Part shown: positions 31,059 to 39,250 of the stretch, one piece after another
How the letters are laid out: every line of letters begins with the position of its first letter
Numbering within the stretch: position 1 is the first letter of the stretch
DNA from: Clostridia bacterium
GTDB taxonomy: Bacteria; Bacillota; Clostridia; Oscillospirales; Acutalibacteraceae
Direction: 5' to 3'
Length of the DNA: 44,129 bases
Assembly (NCBI GenBank): GCA_017450005.1
Contig: JAFSYM010000080.1
Span: forward strand, 1 to 44,129
Program-made: the position numbers and the translations under genes
The notes under the pieces: generated by a model
The model's input: only the letters and a program-made list of their open reading frames with translations
The model's database searches: none
What the model was told of the DNA's origin: nothing

Positions 31059-31854
31059 GTTTACGGGAAAAGTCGCGTTTATCACAGGCGCTGCGCACGG
31101 CCAGGGCAGAGCGACGGCGCTTGCGCTTGCGAAAGAGGGTGCGGATATCGTCGCTTTCGATGTGGCGAAAAAGATCGAGTACCCCGCATACGAGTTTGGT
31201 ACCAGCGACGAGCTGCAGAGCCTGAAAGCGGAGATTGAAGCGCTCGGCAGACGGGCGGTCATCGCTGCGGGCGACGTGCGTTCGGACGAGGCGGTCACGG
31301 CGGCTGTCGAGCAGGCGATTGCTGCGTTTGGTAAGATCGACATTCTGTTCAACAACGCCGGCATCTGCGCATACGCCGAGGTCGATACAATGACTGACGA
31401 TGAGTGGAACGCTATGATTGACATCAATCTCAAGGGTCCGTTCAATGTGGCACGCCGTGTTGTTCCGTATATGAAAAAGGCAAAGAGCGGTGTGATCATC
31501 AACAATTCTTCTGTCATGGGTCTGCGCGGCGGCAACCGTCTGTCGCACTACACCGCATCCAAATGGGGGCTTACAGGGCTCACGAAAGCGTGGGCGATCG
31601 AGCTCGCGCCCTATAACATCCGTGTTGTGAGCATCCATCCGACCGGCGTCAATACGCCGATGAACGACGGTCTTGCAGCCATGGAGGGCATGACACCCAT
31701 CGAGATCGCGGAGCGATCGGCCGGCAACCTGCAGCCCGTACCGTGGATTGAACCGGAGGATGCCGCCAATCTTGTTCTGTTCCTCGCAAGCGACAAAGCA
31801 CGCTACTGCACCGGCGGACAGTATTTGGTAGACGCCGGCCTTTTAAGCGTTTAA
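31051..31854 (+). CDS. Short-chain dehydrogenase/reductase
   Basis: 267 residues from ATG 31051, with AAGGAGG ahead, overlapping the AhpD-like gene. Classical SDR: cofactor motif TGAAHGQGRATA (12-23), NNAG (101-104), catalytic Ser154, Tyr167 and Lys171 in SHYTASKWG. The GQGR form of the glycine motif, and the insert after the acidic FD residue (VAKKIEYPAYEFGTSDEL), resemble SDRs often linked to mycofactocin or to steroid/alcohol oxidation. No mycofactocin genes are visible. Asp37 after strand 2 suggests NAD+ preference. Substrate unknown; the AhpD-like partner may act on the same compound. Confidence 0.9.
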   Translation: MGEFTGKVAFITGAAHGQGRATALALAKEGADIVAFDVAKKIEYPAYEFGTSDELQSLKAEIEALGRRAVIAAGDVRSDEAVTAAVEQAIAAFGKIDILFNNAGICAYAEVDTMTDDEWNAMIDINLKGPFNVARRVVPYMKKAKSGVIINNSSVMGLRGGNRLSHYTASKWGLTGLTKAWAIELAPYNIRVVSIHPTGVNTPMNDGLAAMEGMTPIEIAERSAGNLQPVPWIEPEDAANLVLFLASDKARYCTGGQYLVDAGLLSV

Positions 31855-31873
31855 TTAAAGGAGGGTATAATCG

Positions 31874-32377
31874 ATGAAACTGTATCTGAAACAAAAATTC
31901 TTCTCATGGAAAGACCGTGCGTGGGTCAAGGATGAAGCTGGTCAGGATAAATACTTCATCGAGGGCAAGGTCCTTTCGATCGGCAAAAAGCTGTGGATCA
32001 TGACGCCCTCCGGCGAGCAGCTCGCTTATGTGCGCCAGAAGGTGCCCACGCTGCTGCCGAAGTTTATCGTTGAGATCGGCGGCAATGAAGTTGCCACGAT
32101 CGTTAAAAAGTTCACATTCCTCAAGCCCAAGTATGCGATTGAAGGCCTCGGCTGGGATGTCCAAGGCGACTTCATGGGACACGACTACACGGTGTACGCC
32201 TCAGACCGCCCGATCATCACAATCCATAAAAAATGGATGTCGTGGGGCGATGCGTTCGAGGTGGACATCGCGAGCGGTACGGACGAAGTGCTTGCGCTTT
32301 CCGTCGTAGTTGCCATCGACGCCGTGCTGGATGCGCAGCAATCCGCTTCTTCCGTTTCCTTCTCGTCGGACAATTGA
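31874..32377 (+). CDS. LURP-one-related (YxjI-like) tubby-fold protein
   Basis: 167 residues, preceded by AAAGGAGGG. Typical LOR/DUF567 pattern: MKLYLKQKFFSWKDRAWVKD, YFIEGKVLSIGKKLWI, EQLAYVRQKVPTLLPKFIV, YAIEGLGWDVQGDFMGHDY, and a C-terminal helix FEVDIASGTDEVLALSVVVA followed by IDAVLD. The fold is a 12-strand barrel around a helix, related to Tubby and phospholipid scramblases. Bacterial members are small cytoplasmic proteins of unknown function. Last gene of the operon that starts with the M20 peptidase; a strong terminator follows eight bases later. Confidence 0.87.
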   Translation: MKLYLKQKFFSWKDRAWVKDEAGQDKYFIEGKVLSIGKKLWIMTPSGEQLAYVRQKVPTLLPKFIVEIGGNEVATIVKKFTFLKPKYAIEGLGWDVQGDFMGHDYTVYASDRPIITIHKKWMSWGDAFEVDIASGTDEVLALSVVVAIDAVLDAQQSASSVSFSSDN

Positions 32378-32381
32378 GAAA

Positions 32382-32432
32382 AAAGGGGCTGTCACTACGA
32401 TCGACCGATCATGTGTGACAGCCCTGTTTGTG
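32382..32432. terminator. Bidirectional terminator between the LOR and YhhN genes
   Basis: The 10-bp stem GGGCTGTCAC (32386-32395) with GTGACAGCCC (32415-32424) encloses a loop holding a second inverted pair (GATCG and CGATC). It has a T-rich 3' side in both directions (AAAAAA on the left, TGTTTGT on the right) and ends the converging transcripts. Confidence 0.8.
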
Positions 32433-32449
32433 CTTTCGTTTTATACCAG

Positions 32450-33169
32450 TTATACCAGCCGGATGGACAATCCCAGCAGCATCTGCGCCAGAAAATATGC
32501 GCCGAGACTGAAACTGCGCATCGGCAGCGACTCGAAGCGTTCTTTGTCGGCCACGCGCAGCGCCAGCGTGACGTCCGAGAACGCGAACAGCAGCGGCGCC
32601 GAGATCAGGATGCACTGCAGCACGGTATTTCCGCCGAAAACCTGCTGCGCCGCACAGATCGTCAGCGCGCACATGCCGGCAAGTCCTGCGGAATACAGCG
32701 CGATTGCCGGCGTAAATCTGCCGGCACTGACTTTGCACAAACCGAATATGAGCGCAAAACAAACCAGCACACAGCCCATTGCCAGTGCGAACGTTATAAA
32801 ACGAAAAGCGTGCGCCTGCGCAAGAAGCTGTGCAAACGCGGCTATGTACGCAGCATGTCCCAGCAGGAAAAACAGGCCGCCGAACGTTTTTGTAGTCAGA
32901 TTCAGTTTTCGGTTCTGTTTGTCCTTTGTGAACGGATTCAGCGCGAGGAATATATCGCCGATCCATCCGCAGACGAGTCCGGCCAGCATCATGACGCCGT
33001 ACTGCGAATGTGTGCTGATCGAAAAGGCGTACAGACCGTTGGCCGAATAGAGCGCACACGCAGCCATTTTGCAGATGAAGCCCTTTCCGGTTGCATCCGG
33101 ATAACCGAACACAATGAACAGTGCGGCAAAGACCGCCTCAGCGATCCAAAGCGGCATGAACACAGACAT
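32450..33169 (-). CDS. YhhN-family membrane protein (lysoplasmalogenase-like)
   Basis: 239 residues from ATG 33169 (an adjacent ATG at 33172 is closer to the GGGG ribosome site). About eight hydrophobic helices. Family marks: AGLVCGWIGDIFLAL, GGLFFLLGHAAYIAAF, ALYSAGLAGMCAL, and the C-terminal FAFSDVTLALRV. The conserved acidic residues of the GDIFLAL and FxxSD motifs are the catalytic candidates. The human homologue TMEM86B cleaves the vinyl-ether bond of lysoplasmalogens. Plasmalogens occur in anaerobic Clostridia, so a lipid role is reasonable. Monocistronic, with its own promoter and a shared terminator. Confidence 0.85.
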   Translation of the reverse strand: MSVFMPLWIAEAVFAALFIVFGYPDATGKGFICKMAACALYSANGLYAFSISTHSQYGVMMLAGLVCGWIGDIFLALNPFTKDKQNRKLNLTTKTFGGLFFLLGHAAYIAAFAQLLAQAHAFRFITFALAMGCVLVCFALIFGLCKVSAGRFTPAIALYSAGLAGMCALTICAAQQVFGGNTVLQCILISAPLLFAFSDVTLALRVADKERFESLPMRSFSLGAYFLAQMLLGLSIRLV

Positions 33170-33193
33170 CATGATCCCCTCTTTCTCCGCGCC

Positions 33194-33223
33194 AGTATAG
33201 CATATCTTCAGGACAAATGTCAA
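33194..33223 (-). promoter_or_regulatory. Promoter of the YhhN gene
   Basis: -35 TTGACA (33218-33223), an 18-base spacer and -10 TATACT (33194-33199 on the complement). Confidence 0.75.
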
Positions 33224-33278
33224 TTTCATGTAAGAATAATGCATTGATTTGAATATAAATTATGAAAGGAGGCGTTCG

Positions 33279-34367
33279 ATGGAGTCTGTCGGCCTGTACG
33301 TGCATTTTCCGTTTTGCGCCACCAAGTGCCCGTACTGCGATTTTTATTCCGCGCCGGGTTCAGCGTCCGTTATGGATGCGTATACGGAAGCTGTCATAAA
33401 CGCGATACGCCTGTGGCAAAATAAGGGTACACAGTTTGATACCGTGTATTTCGGCGGCGGAACGCCGTCACTTATGGGTATGCGGCTGGTGCGCATTGCC
33501 GCCGTGCTGCAAAACGAACCGATCCGCGAGTTTACCGTCGAGTGCAATCCTTCACGCGTACAGGACGGCCTGTTTGACGCGCTGCGCGCGGCGGGCGTTG
33601 ACCGCATCTCCATGGGACTGCAGTCCGCGGTCGACAGTGAGCGGCGCGCGCTCGGCAGGACAGCGGACGCTGAAACGGTACTGCGCCGTGTGCAGCAGGC
33701 GAGGGCAGCGGGTTTTGAGAACATCTCGCTCGATCTGATGCTCGGCATACCCGGACAGACGCCGGATTCGCTTGCAAAATCTATCGACTTCTGCCGCGAC
33801 GCAGACGTGACGCACGTGAGCGCCTATATGCTCAAAATCGAGCCGGGTACGCCCTTTGCAAGGATGCGTCAAAGGCTTGATCTCCCCGATGAGGACGCGG
33901 TCTGCGATCTGTATCTGCAAGCGGTGGAATCGCTTGCCGCGGCCGGATTCGCACAGTACGAGATCTCCAACTTTGCAAAGCCCGGTTTTGCCGGCCGGCA
34001 TAACCTGAAATACTGGAATGATGAAGAATACGTCGGCATCGGCCCGGCCGCGCATTCGTTTGCGGATGGCAAACGTTTCTTTTATCCGCGTGATACGCAG
34101 GCGTTTCTGCACGGTGATCCGCCGGTGCAGGACGGTAAGGGCGGCGATTTTGCCGAGTACGCAATGCTGCGTCTGCGGCTGACGGACGGCCTGACGCAAA
34201 GCGGTGTGCAGTCGCGATTCGGTCATCCGATACCGGAAAGCGTTTTGCAGCGTGCCAAAACGATTCCTGCACGCTATCTGCAATCCGACGAAAACGGCCT
34301 GCGCCTGACGGCGGAAGGGTTTCTGCTGTCCAATTCGATTATCGCGCAATTATTGGCAGATGTTTAA
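33279..34367 (+). CDS. hemW: Radical SAM heme chaperone HemW
   Basis: 362 residues from ATG 33279, with AAAGGAGG ahead; ten extra upstream residues were discarded. The radical SAM cluster motif is C13-X3-C17-X2-C20 in HFPFCATKCPYCDFY. GGGTPS, TVECNPSR, DRISMGLQS, ISLDLMLGIPGQT and YEISNFAKPGF with HNLKYW are the HemN/HemW core. Without the N-terminal extension and extra Cys of true HemN this is HemW, which hands heme to target proteins, rather than coproporphyrinogen dehydrogenase. It directly precedes hrcA, the usual Firmicutes order, but lepA, normally just upstream, is about 33 kb away. Confidence 0.93.
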   Translation: MESVGLYVHFPFCATKCPYCDFYSAPGSASVMDAYTEAVINAIRLWQNKGTQFDTVYFGGGTPSLMGMRLVRIAAVLQNEPIREFTVECNPSRVQDGLFDALRAAGVDRISMGLQSAVDSERRALGRTADAETVLRRVQQARAAGFENISLDLMLGIPGQTPDSLAKSIDFCRDADVTHVSAYMLKIEPGTPFARMRQRLDLPDEDAVCDLYLQAVESLAAAGFAQYEISNFAKPGFAGRHNLKYWNDEEYVGIGPAAHSFADGKRFFYPRDTQAFLHGDPPVQDGKGGDFAEYAMLRLRLTDGLTQSGVQSRFGHPIPESVLQRAKTIPARYLQSDENGLRLTAEGFLLSNSIIAQLLADV

Positions 34368-34399
34368 CCAAACATTTACAAAGTATTCACAAATACATA

Positions 34400-34428
34400 T
34401 TGACAAACCGGGAATCCGGATGTATTAT
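34400..34428 (+). promoter_or_regulatory. Heat-shock operon promoter
   Basis: -35 TTGACA (34400-34405), a 17-base spacer and -10 TATTAT (34423-34428). The operator starts two bases after the -10, so bound HrcA would block the start site. Confidence 0.85.
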
Positions 34429-34429
34429 A

Positions 34430-34474
34430 TTAGCAGAGTTAGCACTCGGACGCTTTGAGTGCTAACTCTGCTAA
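34430..34474 (+). promoter_or_regulatory. CIRCE operator with extended arms
   Basis: The canonical CIRCE TTAGCACTC-N9-GAGTGCTAA is perfect at 34439-34465. It is enlarged by a further matching nonamer on each side (TTAGCAGAG at 34430 and CTCTGCTAA at 34466), giving an 18-bp perfect inverted repeat around the same 9-base spacer. HrcA binds here and represses hrcA-grpE-dnaK-dnaJ; the hairpin would also form in the mRNA leader. Confidence 0.96.
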
Positions 34475-34498
34475 AACGATCTGCGGGAGGTGATCCGG

Positions 34499-35527
34499 AT
34501 GGAATTGAGCGAACGAAAGCAAAAGATCCTCGCGACGATCGTGGAGCAGTATATCCGCACGGGTGAGCCGATCGGTTCCAAGAGCCTGATGGAGATCCTG
34601 CCGATGAAGGTTTCTTCCGCCACGATCCGCAACGAGATGGCGGAGCTTGCCGCAATGGGTCTGCTTGAGCAGCCGCACACATCCGCCGGTCGCGTTCCTT
34701 CGCATGCTGGCTACCGCTACTACATCGACCATCTGATGCATACACGCGAGCTGGACGATGATTCCCGCCGCAAGATTGAATCAGCCATCGGCAGCGGGAG
34801 CGATCCGGAGCATGTGCTGACGCGTGCGGGCGAGGTGCTTGCCGACTTGACCGGCTGTGCCGCCGTTTCGACTACGCCTGCGGGCGAGAGCACGCGCATC
34901 CGGCGCATTGAGATGGTGCCGGTAGGCAGCCGCACGGCGATGCTGGTGCTGCTCACGTCGACCGGGATTCTCAAAAGCCGCATCTGTCGCACGGACACGC
35001 CCATCACGGTGCCGCTGCTGGAGCGTTTTTACAACGTAACGCGCTCGCAGCTTGTCGGCAAACCGCTTTCAGACGTGCACACTACCGCGATGCAGACGCT
35101 TGCCGCGTCGCTGGGTGCGGATGCGTTCTCGATGCTGCCGTTTTTGGCAGGCATAGCCGAACTTGCACGCGACGCTTCGCAGACAGACATCCATCTGGAC
35201 GGACAGTCCAATCTGCTCGGCTACCGCGAGCTGGAAGACAACGCGTATGAGCTGATGGAGTTTCTGCGAAACGGCGAGCCGCTCAGTGCGCTGATTTCCT
35301 CAAGCCGCGGCGACGTGCAGGTGCTCATCGGCAAGGAAAACAAGTTTCGCCAGCTTGCCAACAGCAGCGTGATTCTTGCGCGCTACGACGTCGGCGGGGA
35401 CGAGAGCGGCACGCTCGGTGTGATCGGGCCGACCCGGCTGGACTACGCAAAGCTGATTCCGAGCGTCCGGTTTTTGACCGATCTTGTCGGACGGCTGCTG
35501 ACGCGGTCGATCGACGATGAAGAATAA
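34499..35527 (+). CDS. hrcA: Heat-inducible transcription repressor HrcA
   Basis: 342 residues from ATG 34499, with GGGAGGTGA ahead; a GTG at 34490 lies inside that site. N-terminal winged helix (MELSERKQKILATIVEQYIR, GSKSLMEILPMKVSSATIRN, LEQPHTSAGRVPSHAGYRYY), then the GAF-like dimerisation domain and a C-terminal GTLGVIGPTRLDYAKLIPSV motif typical of HrcA. It represses its own operon through CIRCE and depends on chaperone availability (GroE) for activity. First gene of the heat-shock operon. Confidence 0.97.
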   Translation: MELSERKQKILATIVEQYIRTGEPIGSKSLMEILPMKVSSATIRNEMAELAAMGLLEQPHTSAGRVPSHAGYRYYIDHLMHTRELDDDSRRKIESAIGSGSDPEHVLTRAGEVLADLTGCAAVSTTPAGESTRIRRIEMVPVGSRTAMLVLLTSTGILKSRICRTDTPITVPLLERFYNVTRSQLVGKPLSDVHTTAMQTLAASLGADAFSMLPFLAGIAELARDASQTDIHLDGQSNLLGYRELEDNAYELMEFLRNGEPLSALISSSRGDVQVLIGKENKFRQLANSSVILARYDVGGDESGTLGVIGPTRLDYAKLIPSVRFLTDLVGRLLTRSIDDEE

Positions 35528-35545
35528 ACGAAAAGGATGAACAAC

Positions 35546-36064
35546 GTGGCAAAGAAAGAAAAAACGACGCCTGCCGCCGAAGAGCAGACACAGCAGACGG
35601 AGCAGACGCAGACAGCAGAGCCGACCGAGGCGCAGAAGCTGCAGCAGGCGCTCGACGCCGCCAACGATAAGTTCCTGCGGCTGGCTGCGGAATACGACAA
35701 CTACCGCAAGCGTACCGCCCGCGAAAAAGAAGAGCTCAACGGCGTTTGCAAGAGCGCAGTCGTTGCGGAGCTTCTGCCGGTCATCGACAACCTTGACCGC
35801 GCGCTTGCCAATAAGACCGACAATTTCGACGACTACAAAAAGGGCGTGGAAATGATCGGCACGCAGTTTTACGCCGTGCTTGATAAGCTCGGCATCGAAT
35901 CGTTCGGCGCAACGGGCGACGCATTCGATCCCAACCTGCACAATGCCGTCATGCACATCGAGGACGAGAGCCTTGGCGAAAATGTCGTTGCCGCAGTGTT
36001 CAGCAAGGGATACCGCATGGGGGACAGAGTGATCCGTCCGGCCACCGTGCAGGTTGCAAACTGA
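35546..36064 (+). CDS. grpE: Nucleotide exchange factor GrpE
   Basis: 172 residues from GTG 35546, chosen because AAAAGGA (35531-35537) is 8 bases ahead; ATG 35537, three codons earlier, overlaps the site. A Gln/Thr/Glu-rich flexible N-terminus (about 1-35) leads to the long dimerising helix (AQKLQQALDAANDKFLRLAA, EYDNYRKRT). The beta-wing domain with FDPNLHNAVMHIED and VFSKGYRMGDRVIRPATVQV follows. It ejects ADP from DnaK. The gene is 18 bases after hrcA and 51 before dnaK, in one transcript. Confidence 0.96.
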   Translation: MAKKEKTTPAAEEQTQQTEQTQTAEPTEAQKLQQALDAANDKFLRLAAEYDNYRKRTAREKEELNGVCKSAVVAELLPVIDNLDRALANKTDNFDDYKKGVEMIGTQFYAVLDKLGIESFGATGDAFDPNLHNAVMHIEDESLGENVVAAVFSKGYRMGDRVIRPATVQVAN

Positions 36065-36115
36065 TACAGGCTAACCTTTGTTAAAAATAACTTAATATAT
36101 CTGGAGGAATGAATC

Positions 36116-37954
36116 ATGTCTAAAGTAATCGGTATTGACTTAGGAACCACCAACTCCTGCGTATCCGTGATCGAGGGCGGCGAAGCGGTCGTCATCGCCA
36201 ACGCGGAGGGCGCAAGAACCACCCCGTCTGTTGTGGCGTTCGGCAAGAACGGCGAGAGAATGGTCGGCCAGGTCGCCAAGCGTCAGGCCATCACCAATCC
36301 CGACCGCACCGTCTCTTCCATCAAGCGTCAGATGGGTTCGGATTACCATGTGACCATCGACGGCAAGAAATACACCCCGCAGGAGATTTCCGCCATGATC
36401 CTGCAAAAGCTCAAGCTCGACGCGGAAAGCTACCTGGGCGAGAAAGTGACCGAAGCGGTCATCACCGTGCCGGCATACTTCACCGACGCACAGCGTCAGG
36501 CGACAAAAGACGCCGGCAAGATCGCCGGTCTTGAGGTTAAGCGTATCATCAACGAGCCGACAGCGGCAGCGCTCGCTTACGGCATCGACAAGGAAACCGA
36601 TCAGAAGGTCATGGTATTCGACCTCGGCGGCGGTACGTTCGATGTGTCCATCATTGAGATGGGCGACGGCGTGCAGGAAGTCCTGGCCACGGCCGGCAAC
36701 AACCATCTGGGCGGCGACGACTTCGACCAGAAGATTATCGACTGGCTCGCTGCGGAGTTCCAGAAGGAAAACGGCATCGACCTGCGCGGCGACAAGATTG
36801 CGATGCAGCGTCTGAAGGAAGCAGCCGAGAAGGCAAAGATCGAGCTGTCCGGCGTGACGACTTCCGCTATCAGCCTGCCTTTCATCACTGCGGACGCAAC
36901 GGGTCCGAAGCATCTGGAAACGACGCTGACCCGCGCAAAGTTCAATGAAATGACCGCGTCCCTCGTCGACGCGACGATGGGTCCGGTACGTCAGGCAATC
37001 TCCGACAGCGGTCTGAAGGTTTCCGAGATCGACAAGGTTCTGATGGTCGGCGGTTCTTCCCGTATTCCGGCGGTGCAGGAAGCTGTCCAGAAGTGCCTGG
37101 GCAAAGAGCCGTTCAAGGGCATCAACCCCGACGAATGCGTCGCTATGGGCGCCGCGCTGCAGGCGGGCGTACTCGGCGGCGATGTGCAGGGTTTGCTGCT
37201 GCTTGACGTGACGCCGCTGTCGCTGGGTATTGAAACCATGGGCGGCATCAACACCAGAATCATCGAGCGCAACACCACGATCCCGGTCAAGAAGAGCCAG
37301 ATATTCTCCACCGCATCCGATAATCAGCCTTCTGTTGAAGTGCACGTTCTGCAGGGCGAGCGTGAATTTGCCCGCGACAACAAGACACTCGGCGTCTTCC
37401 ATCTTGACGGCATTTTGCCCGCACGCAGAGGCGTGCCGCAGATCGAAGTTACGTTCGATATCGACGCCAACGGCATCGTGCACGTATCCGCAAAGGATCT
37501 CGGAACCGGCAAGGAGCAGTCCATCTCCATCACGTCCTCGACCAATATGTCCAAGGAGGACATTGACAGAGCCGTGCAGGAGGCTGAACGTTTTGCGCAG
37601 GAGGACAAGGAACGCAGAGAGGCGGTCGACGTCCGCAATAACGCAGACCAGATCGTTTATCAGTGCGAAAAGATGCTCAGCGAGGACGGCGACAAGTTCT
37701 CCGCCGAGGATAAGGCGGAGCTTGAGCGGCTGGTAGAAGCGCTCAAAGAAGCGCTCAAGGGCGAGGACATCCAGCTCATCAAGTCGCGTCAGGAGGAGCT
37801 GACGAAGAAGTTCTACGAAGTGTCCGAAAGACTCTATCAGGCAGCGCAGGCACAGCAGGGCGATGCAGCCGGCGCACAGGGTCAGGGCTTCGATCCCAAT
37901 GCGGGTACGGGCGGCTATCAAGAGGCCGACTTCTCGGATATTCCGGACGAATAA
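36116..37954 (+). CDS. dnaK: Chaperone protein DnaK (Hsp70)
   Basis: 612 residues, the normal Firmicutes length. TGGAGGAA precedes the ATG. Nucleotide-binding domain: [13 protein letters not shown] (6-18), [58 protein letters not shown]. Interdomain linker [19 protein letters not shown]. Substrate-binding domain with [10 protein letters not shown] and the helical lid to the acidic C-terminal [10 protein letters not shown], typical of bacterial DnaK. Works with DnaJ and GrpE in folding and stress recovery. Third gene of the CIRCE-controlled operon. Confidence 0.99.
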   Translation: MSKVIGIDLGTTNSCVSVIEGGEAVVIANAEGARTTPSVVAFGKNGERMVGQVAKRQAITNPDRTVSSIKRQMGSDYHVTIDGKKYTPQEISAMILQKLKLDAESYLGEKVTEAVITVPAYFTDAQRQATKDAGKIAGLEVKRIINEPTAAALAYGIDKETDQKVMVFDLGGGTFDVSIIEMGDGVQEVLATAGNNHLGGDDFDQKIIDWLAAEFQKENGIDLRGDKIAMQRLKEAAEKAKIELSGVTTSAISLPFITADATGPKHLETTLTRAKFNEMTASLVDATMGPVRQAISDSGLKVSEIDKVLMVGGSSRIPAVQEAVQKCLGKEPFKGINPDECVAMGAALQAGVLGGDVQGLLLLDVTPLSLGIETMGGINTRIIERNTTIPVKKSQIFSTASDNQPSVEVHVLQGEREFARDNKTLGVFHLDGILPARRGVPQIEVTFDIDANGIVHVSAKDLGTGKEQSISITSSTNMSKEDIDRAVQEAERFAQEDKERREAVDVRNNADQIVYQCEKMLSEDGDKFSAEDKAELERLVEALKEALKGEDIQLIKSRQEELTKKFYEVSERLYQAAQAQQGDAAGAQGQGFDPNAGTGGYQEADFSDIPDE

Positions 37955-37967
37955 TAATACAGATTAG

Positions 37968-37997
37968 CAGCGTGCGGGAGCGTGTCTCCCGCCGCTG
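37968..37997 (+). promoter_or_regulatory. Intercistronic hairpin between dnaK and dnaJ
   Basis: CAGCG-T-GCGGGAG pairs with CTCCCGC-CGCTG around a five-base loop: 12 pairs with one bulged T. No T run follows directly, so it is more likely a partial terminator or an mRNA processing/stability element that sets the DnaK:DnaJ ratio. Confidence 0.5.
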
Positions 37998-38034
37998 TAT
38001 CCATGATTTTACAGAACGCGAATGAGGAATCGTT

Positions 38035-39183
38035 ATGGCGGATAAGCGCGATTATTACGAAGTGCTCGGCGTCGGAAAAGACGCGAGCGAGGATGAAATC
38101 AAAAAAGCATATCGCAAGAAGGCGAAGCAGTATCACCCCGATCTGAATCCGGACAACCCGGAGGCCGAGGCGAAGTTCAAGGAGGCCAACGAGGCGTACG
38201 AGGTGTTGTCCGACCCGCAGAAGAAGGCGCGGTACGACCAGTTCGGCCATGCCGGCGTCGATCCGAACTACGGTGCGGGCGGCGCAGGCGGAGCCGGCGG
38301 CTTCGGCGGGATGGATTTCGATCTGGGCGATTTGTTCGGCAGCTTCTTCGGCGGCGGTTTCGGTTCGCGTCCGCGCAATCCGAATGCGCCGCGGCGCGGT
38401 GAGGATTTGCAGGAGCGCGTGACCATTTCGTTTGAGGAAGCGGCCAAAGGCTGCAAACGCACTGTCGAAACGACGCGCGTCGAGTCGTGCGCGGAGTGCG
38501 GCGGTACCGGCGCTGCAAAGGGTACGTCGCCCAAGACGTGTCCCGAATGCGGCGGCAGGGGACAGGTGCAGGTACAGCAGCGCACGCCGTTCGGCGCGAT
38601 CTCCACGTCGAGACCCTGCCAGAAGTGCGGCGGACGCGGCAGAATTGTCGAAACGCCGTGCAGCAAGTGCCGCGGCGGCGGACGCGTCAAGCGCCGCGTC
38701 AGCGTGGACGTGAATATTCCCGCCGGCATAGACGATCAGCAGATTCTGAATGTGCCCGGCGAAGGCCATAAGGGCGTCAACGGCGGCCCTGCCGGTGATT
38801 TGCACGTCGTGGTTTTCGTGCGTCCGCATCCGTTCTTTGAGCGCGACGGCTACGACATCTGGTACAATGTGACTGTCAATTTCGCACAGGCCGCGCTTGG
38901 CGACGCCATCCAGATTCCCACGCTCGAGGGCAAGGTTCGCTGGGAGCTTCCCGCCGGTACGCAGCCGGGCGACGTGTTCATGCTGCGCGGCAAAGGCATC
39001 CAGCGCCTCAACGGCCGCGACAAGGGCAATCTTCTGCTGCGCGTTGTCGTGGATGTGCCAAAGAAGCTGAACGAAAAACAGAAAGAACTGATTCGCCAGC
39101 TTTCCGCAGAGCTCGGCACGCCCACGCCGCACGACGACGATTCCGAGGGCAAGCACGGCTTCTTCGGCAAAAAGAAAAAATAA
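38035..39183 (+). CDS. dnaJ: Chaperone protein DnaJ (type I Hsp40)
   Basis: 382 residues, with GAGGA ahead of the ATG. J domain (1-70) with the HPD motif in [11 protein letters not shown], then a Gly/Phe-rich stretch ([18 protein letters not shown]). Four zinc-finger repeats: [24 protein letters not shown] and CSKCRGGG. Then the C-terminal substrate-binding domains ([20 protein letters not shown]). All type I elements are intact. The C-terminus is lysine-rich (GFFGKKKK). Last gene of the heat-shock operon, followed by a terminator. Confidence 0.98.
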   Translation: MADKRDYYEVLGVGKDASEDEIKKAYRKKAKQYHPDLNPDNPEAEAKFKEANEAYEVLSDPQKKARYDQFGHAGVDPNYGAGGAGGAGGFGGMDFDLGDLFGSFFGGGFGSRPRNPNAPRRGEDLQERVTISFEEAAKGCKRTVETTRVESCAECGGTGAAKGTSPKTCPECGGRGQVQVQQRTPFGAISTSRPCQKCGGRGRIVETPCSKCRGGGRVKRRVSVDVNIPAGIDDQQILNVPGEGHKGVNGGPAGDLHVVVFVRPHPFFERDGYDIWYNVTVNFAQAALGDAIQIPTLEGKVRWELPAGTQPGDVFMLRGKGIQRLNGRDKGNLLLRVVVDVPKKLNEKQKELIRQLSAELGTPTPHDDDSEGKHGFFGKKKK

Positions 39184-39202
39184 CAGGATTCACAATAATA
39201 AT

Positions 39203-39250
39203 ACTGCCGCAGATCAGTTGTATTTCTGAACTGCGGCAGTGTTTTCTTTC
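39203..39250 (+). terminator. Terminator of the heat-shock operon
   Basis: ACTGCCGCAG (39203-39212) pairs with CTGCGGCAGT (39231-39240), with an inner TCAG/CTGA pair, then GTTTTCTTTC. It sits exactly at the end of the converging acyltransferase gene. Confidence 0.85.

Noticed and set aside
34490-34499. GTG start for hrcA at 34490
   Set aside because: It overlaps the GGGAGGTGA ribosome site used by ATG 34499.
36140-37921. 593-codon minus-strand frame opposite dnaK
   Set aside because: Well-known antisense open frame of dnaK; no ribosome site or family match.
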